This document shows, one piece after another, positions 59,450 to 64,000 of a stretch of DNA of 64,000 nt. Each line of letters opens with the position of its first letter. The stretch's first letter is position 1. The translations under genes and the position numbers were made by a program. The notes below the pieces were generated by a model that had not been told where the DNA came from, searched no databases, and worked only from the letters and a program-made list of their open reading frames with translations. The stretch comes from DATMAM01 sp035559995 (GTDB lineage Bacteria > Desulfobacterota > Binatia > UBA9968), in contig DATMAM010000012.1 in NCBI GenBank assembly GCA_035559995.1, forward strand, positions 124,001 to 188,000. Reading direction: 5' to 3'.

Positions 59450-60262
59450 ATGGCGCGAATCGCTCACCGTATCGCCTGCTTTACGGCCGACAATCCCGGC
59501 TCCATGACCGACAAGGGGACCAACCAGTATGTTTTAGGCCGGGACGAGATCACCGTGATCGATGTGGCGCTGCCGTCGGAGCAAAATATCGACGGTATTC
59601 TCCGAGAAGCGGAGGCGCTGGGCGGGAAGAAGATAGAGAAGATTCTCCTCACTCATATCCATCGCGATCACATGGGGGGAGCGGTCGCTCTCAAGAAAAG
59701 GAGCGGCGCCAAGCTCGGCGTGTTTCGCGCGCGCGCGGGATACCTGGGCGGCGAGGACTTCACCTACGCCGACGGCGAGACCCTTCCTTACGACGGCGGC
59801 GAGCTTCAGATCGTGCACACGCCCGGGCATGAATCGGGCCACTGCTGTTTCTATGAAGCCCGCCTCGGCGTGCTCTTTACCGGGGATCATATTCTGGGCC
59901 GCGGCACGACGGTCATCCCGGCGCCGGACGGCAACATGGTTCAGTACCTGCAGTCGCTGAAAAAGCTCTTGCCGCTCAAGCTTAACTCCCTTCTCCCCGG
60001 ACACGGTCCAAAAATCGACGATCCTTACGGTAAGATCAACGAGTACATCGCGCACCGGCTCGAACGAGAAAAACAGGTGCTCCAGGCTCTGAGAAAGGGA
60101 GCCGAAACGCGCGCGCAAATTGTCGCCGAAATTTACACCGATACGCCCCAGGCTTTATGGCGCGTGGCCGAGCTTACGGTGGAAGCGCACCTGGAGAAGC
60201 TGCTTGAAGAGGGGCGCGTGCGCCGCGAAGGCGACAGGTATTTTTGCGCGGAGGGAAGCTGA
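59450..60262 (+). CDS. MBL-fold hydrolase with C-terminal winged helix (LACTB2-like)
   Basis: This is a metallo-beta-lactamase-fold enzyme (270 residues) with the di-metal motif THIHRDH: His69, His71, Asp73 and His74. TPGHESGHCCFYE, TGDHILGRGTTVI and LLPGHGPKIDD supply the remaining ligands. After about residue 195 a helical/winged-helix domain follows (ERVLQAL-like, then AELTVEAHLEKLLEEGRVRR), as in LACTB2-type endoribonucleases and related hydrolases. The start is ATG 59450. Hydrolysis of RNA, a thioester or another ester cannot be distinguished here. It is divergent from the CoA-transferase gene. Confidence 0.87.
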   Translation: MARIAHRIACFTADNPGSMTDKGTNQYVLGRDEITVIDVALPSEQNIDGILREAEALGGKKIEKILLTHIHRDHMGGAVALKKRSGAKLGVFRARAGYLGGEDFTYADGETLPYDGGELQIVHTPGHESGHCCFYEARLGVLFTGDHILGRGTTVIPAPDGNMVQYLQSLKKLLPLKLNSLLPGHGPKIDDPYGKINEYIAHRLEREKQVLQALRKGAETRAQIVAEIYTDTPQALWRVAELTVEAHLEKLLEEGRVRREGDRYFCAEGS

Positions 60263-60279
60263 GGCGGCCTGCCCGCGGG

Positions 60280-60963
60280 TCACTTCTCCATGACGATCAC
60301 TGAAAACCCGCGGCGCGCAAGCGTCCGGGCTTCCTCTTCGGCTTGCGTTCGGCTGGAAAAAGTCCCGAGCTGGACGCGGTAGTAGATCGTATCGCGGGTC
60401 TTAAACGGCACGATCGAGACCTCGCGCGGTTCGGGTTGGGTTGTGGTCAGCTGGCCGGCGAGCCTCCGCGCGTTTTCCAGGTCGGAGAACGAGCCGGCCT
60501 GGAGCGTGTAGTCCAGGCTGGAGCGGATTTGTTTGACTCCCGGGCTCAGCACCTCAAGGCGCACGGGGATGGTTCCCGGTCCGATCATTCCCAGCGCCCG
60601 GGCGGCCGCATAGGAGAGATCGATGATCCTTCCTTTCAGAAACGGCCCGCGATCGTTGATGACGACTTCGACCGATCTTCCGTTCTCCAGATTGGTTACC
60701 ATCACGCGCGTTCCCAGCGGCAAGGTGGGATGAGCCGCCGTCAACTCGTGCTGATCGTAGATCGCGCCGCTTGCGGTCTGTCGGCCGTGGAATCCGGGCC
60801 CGTACCATGACGCAATCCCGGTTTGCATAGGACCCGGCGCGGTCGTGGGAGGGAAGATCACCCTGCCCGGCGGGAGGGAACAGGCGCTCAACAGAAGCGA
60901 GAGGACAAAAGGAAAAAGAAGGCGGGCGTGAGGCGGCCGCTCCGTGTTGGACGGGTCAAACAT
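60280..60963 (-). CDS. rlpA: septal-ring RlpA-family lytic transglycosylase lipoprotein
   Basis: RlpA cleaves peptidoglycan strands lacking stem peptides at the division septum. The 227-residue protein is an outer-membrane lipoprotein: the lipobox LLSAC places the acylated Cys at 28. The double-psi beta-barrel domain includes GIASWYGPGFHGRQTASG, AHPTLPLGTRVMVTN and INDRGPFLKGRIIDLSYAAA, which holds the catalytic His and Asp of characterised RlpA enzymes. A C-terminal SPOR domain (about 150-225, YTLQAGSFSDLENARRLA) targets the septum. The start is ATG 60963. It is convergent with the MBL-fold gene. Confidence 0.93.
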   Translation of the reverse strand: MFDPSNTERPPHARLLFPFVLSLLLSACSLPPGRVIFPPTTAPGPMQTGIASWYGPGFHGRQTASGAIYDQHELTAAHPTLPLGTRVMVTNLENGRSVEVVINDRGPFLKGRIIDLSYAAARALGMIGPGTIPVRLEVLSPGVKQIRSSLDYTLQAGSFSDLENARRLAGQLTTTQPEPREVSIVPFKTRDTIYYRVQLGTFSSRTQAEEEARTLARRGFSVIVMEK

Positions 60964-61132
60964 GAAGGCCGATTATACACGAACCGGCTCGGGCGCGGAA
61001 GGCGATTCGTCCATTTACCCTGCGGAAGCTTTGTGTTAAGTTGAACGCAAATCGCAGGCGGCCGGTAAAAAAACCCGCGCGCTGAGGCATAAAAGCGGCT
61101 CCCGGCCGAGGCGCAAGGACAGGAGTTGTCCC

Positions 61133-61879
61133 ATGTCAGGTCACTCGAAGTGGAGTTCGATCAAGCACAAGAAGGCCGTCAAGGACGCCCGCAAAGGAAA
61201 GCTGTTTACCAAGCTCATCAAGGAGATCACGGTCGCGGCGCGCATGGGCGGCGGCGACATCAATGCCAACCCGCGCCTCAGGACGGCGGTGGCGGCGGCG
61301 CGGGCGAACAGCATGCCGGGCGAGAATATCGAGCGGGCGATCAAGAAGGGCACCGGCGAGCTCGAGGGCGTCTCTTACGAGGAGGTCGTTTATGAAGGCT
61401 ACGGCCCCGGCGGGGCGGCGATCATGGTGCAGGTCCTGACCGACAACAAAAACCGCACGGTTTCCGAGGTGCGCCGCCTGTTCGCGAAGCATGGCGGGAA
61501 CTTGGGTGAAACCGGCTGCGTCGCGTGGATGTTCGAGAAAAAGGGGCTGATTACCGTGGACAAAGCGAGCGTCGATGAAGAGAAGCTGATGACGCTCGCG
61601 CTCGAGGCGGGCGCCGAGGACATCCGCGACGACGACGGCCTGTTCGAAATCCTCGTGACGCCCGAGGACTTTGAGAAGATGCGCGAGCGCCTGGAGCGCG
61701 AGAAAATACCGATAACGACGGCCCAGGTGACGCTCGTGCCGAAAAGCACGGTGACTCTCGACCGCCAAGCGGCGGAGCAGACATTGAAGCTTACCGAAGA
61801 GCTCGAGGATCACGACGACGTGCAAAGCGTCGCCGCCAACTTTAACATACCCAACGAGATCCTAGAAAAGGCCAGTTGA
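61133..61879 (+). CDS. yebC: YebC/PmpR-family protein
   Basis: This 248-residue protein of the YebC/PmpR/TACO1 family was long called a transcriptional regulator; more recent work links the family to helping ribosomes translate proline-rich stretches. The N-terminus SGHSKWSSIKHKKAVKDARKG is diagnostic, followed by KGTGELEGVSYEEVVYEGYGPGG and GGNLGETGCVAWMFEKKG. ATG 61133 has AGGAG upstream. It precedes the ruvCAB genes, and its stop TGA overlaps the ATG of the ruvC frame (TGATG), so the two are translationally coupled. Confidence 0.96.
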   Translation: MSGHSKWSSIKHKKAVKDARKGKLFTKLIKEITVAARMGGGDINANPRLRTAVAAARANSMPGENIERAIKKGTGELEGVSYEEVVYEGYGPGGAAIMVQVLTDNKNRTVSEVRRLFAKHGGNLGETGCVAWMFEKKGLITVDKASVDEEKLMTLALEAGAEDIRDDDGLFEILVTPEDFEKMRERLEREKIPITTAQVTLVPKSTVTLDRQAAEQTLKLTEELEDHDDVQSVAANFNIPNEILEKAS

Positions 61880-62514
61880 TGGGTGCCGGACGATCGCGGG
61901 ATTGTCGCGCGGGGCTTTCTTCCAATAACGCTTGTCAAAAACAAAACCTAAGGGGACAGTCCCCTTTCCGGCAGGGGGACTTTCCAATTTCGTCAATCCT
62001 GGGAATCGATCCCGGCACCGTGGCGACGGGCTGGGGCCTGATCGAGATCGCGCGCGGCGCGGCGAGCTGTGTCGCGCACGGCACGATCCGCTCCTCTCCG
62101 CGCGAGCGCCAGGAAATCAGGCTGCGGCGTATTTATCGCGGGCTCAGCGAGGTCATCGCGCGCTATCAACCGCAGGCGGTCAGCCTGGAGAAGGTTTTTT
62201 TCGCCCGCGATCCGCAAAGCGCGCTCAAGCTCGGCCAGGTTCGCGGCGTGGCGTTGCTCGCGGCGGCCGAGAACCAGGTCGCGGTTTACGAGTACAGCTC
62301 GGCGGAGATCAAAAAGGCGGCGGTCGGATACGGGAACGCTTCCAAGGAGCAGGTGGAAAACATGGTGCGGGCGCTGCTCGGTCTGGCGGGGCGGGTCGCG
62401 CGCGACGCCGCCGATGCGCTGGCGGCCGCCCTGTGCCATTTTCACCAGCATGCGTTTCACGGGCGCGTGATCGCCGCGCTGGCGCGCGCGCAGGCGCAGG
62501 CGAGCGCGCGCTAG
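61879..62514 (+). CDS. ruvC: crossover junction endodeoxyribonuclease RuvC with N-terminal extension
   Basis: RuvC resolves Holliday junctions made during recombination. The family core begins at ILGIDPGTVATGWG, which has the first catalytic Asp. EKVFFARDPQSALKLGQ carries the catalytic Glu, and DAADALAAALCHFH the last two Asp residues. The core is about 172 residues, the usual length. No ATG, GTG or TTG lies near the expected start; the nearest is ATG 61879, overlapping the yebC stop. That start adds about 40 non-family residues (MGAGRSRDCRAGLSSNN...), partly encoded by a palindromic element. Either the extension is real, or a rare ATT, ATC or CTG codon near 61990 is used. ruvA follows after 15 bp. 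Confidence 0.9.
   Translation: MGAGRSRDCRAGLSSNNACQKQNLRGQSPFRQGDFPISSILGIDPGTVATGWGLIEIARGAASCVAHGTIRSSPRERQEIRLRRIYRGLSEVIARYQPQAVSLEKVFFARDPQSALKLGQVRGVALLAAAENQVAVYEYSSAEIKKAAVGYGNASKEQVENMVRALLGLAGRVARDAADALAAALCHFHQHAFHGRVIAALARAQAQASAR
61951..61981. repeat. palindromic element inside the 5' part of the ruvC frame
   Basis: AAGGGGAC (61951-61958) and GTCCCCTT (61960-61967) are perfect inverted arms around one base; the GTCCCC arm can also pair with GGGGAC at 61976-61981. GGGGACAGTCCCC-type palindromes recur between genes in other environmental genomes, so this looks like an inserted small repeat. It could form competing hairpins in the yebC-ruvC message. Confidence 0.6.
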
Positions 62515-62529
62515 CAGGGCGGCGCGGGC

Positions 62530-63111
62530 ATGATCGCAAAAATTCAGGGCACGCTCGCGGAAAAAATTCCCGGCGAGATCATCGTCGACGTCGGCGGCGT
62601 CGGGTACCAGGTCTTTATCTCGCTCAACTCCTTTTACCGGTTGCCGGAGATCGGCAGGACGGTGAGCCTGTTGATTCATACCCACGTGCGCGAAGACGCG
62701 CTCCAGCTGTTCGGCTTTCTCGAGCCGGACGAAAAGCAGCTTTTCTTACTGCTCAACAACGTCGCGGGGATCGGCCCCAAGCTCGCGCTCAACATCCTTT
62801 CCGGGATTCCCGCGGACGAGCTGGCGCGCGCGCTGCGGGAGCAGGACGTGGTCCGCCTGCTTTCGATTCCCGGCGTCGGCAAGAAGTTGGCGGAGCGGAT
62901 GACGCTGGAGTTGAAGGACAAGCTTCTCGGGATGGCGCTCGGCGACGGCCGCGCGGGACAGTCGCAGTTGCTGCGCGACGCGCTCTCCGCGCTCGTCAAT
63001 CTCGGCTACCGCGCCGCCGAGACGGAAAAGACCGTGCGCGAGGTGCTGCAAGCGGGAAACAAGACCCTGGAGGAAGTGCTGAAGGAAAGCCTGAGGCGGC
63101 TGAGCCAATAA
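62530..63111 (+). CDS. ruvA: Holliday junction branch migration protein RuvA
   Basis: RuvA binds four-way DNA junctions and loads the RuvB motors. The 193-residue protein has the N-terminal OB-fold (MIAKIQGTLAEKIPGEIIVD), the two helix-hairpin-helix motifs (LLNNVAGIGPKLALNIL and LLSIPGVGKKLAERM) and the C-terminal RuvB-binding domain (DALSALVNLGYRAAETEK). The start is ATG 62530. It lies between ruvC and ruvB in the classic order; 72 bp separate it from ruvB. Confidence 0.97.
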   Translation: MIAKIQGTLAEKIPGEIIVDVGGVGYQVFISLNSFYRLPEIGRTVSLLIHTHVREDALQLFGFLEPDEKQLFLLLNNVAGIGPKLALNILSGIPADELARALREQDVVRLLSIPGVGKKLAERMTLELKDKLLGMALGDGRAGQSQLLRDALSALVNLGYRAAETEKTVREVLQAGNKTLEEVLKESLRRLSQ

Positions 63112-63183
63112 TGCGCGAGCGGAGCGCGGGGCGGCGCTTTGCGCTCGACGGGCCCGGCACGATTGGACGAGCGGTGAGCGGCG

Positions 63184-64000
63184 ATGAGTAAGGAACCGCG
63201 CGCGATCTCCCCCAAAGTGACGGACGAAGATCTCAAGTACGACGTGAGCCTGCGGCCGCGCGTCTTCGAGGAATACGTCGGGCAGGAAAGAGTCAAGGAA
63301 AACCTGAAGGTCGCCATCGCCGCCGCGCGGCAACGAAACGAAGTGCTCGATCACCTGCTCTTTCACGGCCCGCCGGGCTTGGGAAAAACCTCGCTCGCGT
63401 ACATCATCGCGCGCGAGATGGGCGTCAACATCAAAGCGACCTCGGGCCCGGTCATCGAGCGAGCCGGAGACCTGGCCGCTCTTCTCACCAATCTCGAGCA
63501 CGGGGACGTTCTTTTCATCGACGAGATTCACCGGCTCAATCACGTCGTCGAGGAAGTTCTCTACCCCGCGATGGAGGACTATCAGATCGATCTCATGATC
63601 GGCCAGGGGCCGTCGGCGAAATCGATCAAGCTCCCGCTCAAGCCGTTCACGCTGATCGGCGCGACCACGCGCTCGGGGCTGCTCACGTCGCCGCTCCGCA
63701 ACCGTTTCGGCGCGAGCTTCCGTCTCGATTTCTACGAGCCGGAGGAGCTGGTGGAAATTTTGCGCCGTTCGGCCGCGATTCTCGAGGTCCAAGGCGACCC
63801 GGAAGGCTTTATGGAAATCGCCTTGCGCTCGCGCGGCACGCCGCGGATCGCCAACCGGCTGCTCAGGCGCGTGCGCGATTACGCCCAGGTGCGCGCCGAC
63901 GGGGTCATCACGAAGAAGGTGACGCAGGAAGCGGCAAAGCTGCTGGAGGTGGACCACCGCGGCTTCGATAAGATGGACACCTTGATCCTGATCACGATCA
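63184..64000 (+). CDS. ruvB: Holliday junction helicase RuvB, 5' part only
   Basis: RuvB is the hexameric AAA+ motor for branch migration. The visible 272 residues include the start MSKEPRAISPKVTDED, the RuvB signature LRPRVFEEYVGQERVKENL, Walker A (HGPPGLGKTSLA), Walker B (VLFIDEIHRLN), the sensor region IGATTRSGLLTSPLRNRFG and sensor 2 (RGTPRIANRLLRRVRDY). The C-terminal winged helix (about 60-70 residues) lies beyond the window edge. The start is ATG 63184. It completes a yebC-ruvC-ruvA-ruvB block on one strand. Confidence 0.97.
   Translation, partial: MSKEPRAISPKVTDEDLKYDVSLRPRVFEEYVGQERVKENLKVAIAAARQRNEVLDHLLFHGPPGLGKTSLAYIIAREMGVNIKATSGPVIERAGDLAALLTNLEHGDVLFIDEIHRLNHVVEEVLYPAMEDYQIDLMIGQGPSAKSIKLPLKPFTLIGATTRSGLLTSPLRNRFGASFRLDFYEPEELVEILRRSAAILEVQGDPEGFMEIALRSRGTPRIANRLLRRVRDYAQVRADGVITKKVTQEAAKLLEVDHRGFDKMDTLILITI

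Overview
This is a GC-rich 64 kb chromosomal segment from a Gram-negative bacterium. Evidence for an outer membrane and periplasm includes an MlaA-like protein, an RlpA lipoprotein, SecDF/YajC and many secreted solute-binding proteins (SBPs). The blocks queA-tgt-yajC-secD-secF-recJ and yebC-ruvC-ruvA-ruvB, plus DUF4416 and glnE, fit a deltaproteobacteria-like or related uncultured soil/sediment lineage (for example Binatota, Methylomirabilota/Rokubacteria or Tectomicrobia). The lineage is an inference; no rRNA gene is present to settle it. I saw no tRNA or rRNA gene, transposase, prophage or CRISPR array. The window starts inside fumC and ends inside ruvB.

Layout. 1-9.7 kb: fumC (partial), a family 5 uracil-DNA glycosylase, a fused FAD/Fe-S oxidoreductase, an amidohydrolase, an MFS exporter, two unrecognised genes and a GGDEF-EAL protein. 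10.1-23 kb: mostly housekeeping genes, namely mlaA, coaBC, DUF4416, a family 4 uracil-DNA glycosylase, NfeD plus slipin, and queA-tgt-yajC-secDF-recJ. 23-30 kb: a degraded PIN-toxin remnant, a patatin-like lipase, a HAD phosphatase, an MbfA-like ferritin/VIT iron transporter, an OsmC peroxidase and glnE. 30-36.6 kb: a divergent catabolic locus, with UbiD decarboxylase, extradiol dioxygenase and RidA on one strand and LLM flavin oxidoreductase, glyoxalase-like protein and amidohydrolase on the other. 36.6-41.8 kb: a minus-strand transport operon (SBP, double-domain permease, aberrant M20 hydrolase, second SBP) with no ATPase gene.

42-52.2 kb is the most unusual part: one co-directional tripartite tricarboxylate transporter (TTT) operon. 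It has one TctB, one TctA and six tandem TctC-like SBP genes, with an MmgE/PrpD dehydratase-family gene between the first and second SBP. A good sigma70-like promoter precedes it and a hairpin follows it. All six SBPs share a cysteine pair, and two of them share a 41 bp identical DNA tract. The likely logic is several extracytoplasmic receptors serving one membrane channel, with the dehydratase acting on an imported tricarboxylate-like compound.

52-64 kb: an alpha-glucan phosphorylase, an LVIVD-repeat protein, a further SBP with an amidohydrolase, a CaiB/BaiF CoA-transferase, an MBL-fold hydrolase, rlpA, and yebC-ruvCAB. The ruvC reading frame carries an odd N-terminal extension containing a small palindromic element. 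Overall the window combines core information-processing and envelope genes with blocks for scavenging and breaking down organic acids and aromatic or amide compounds.
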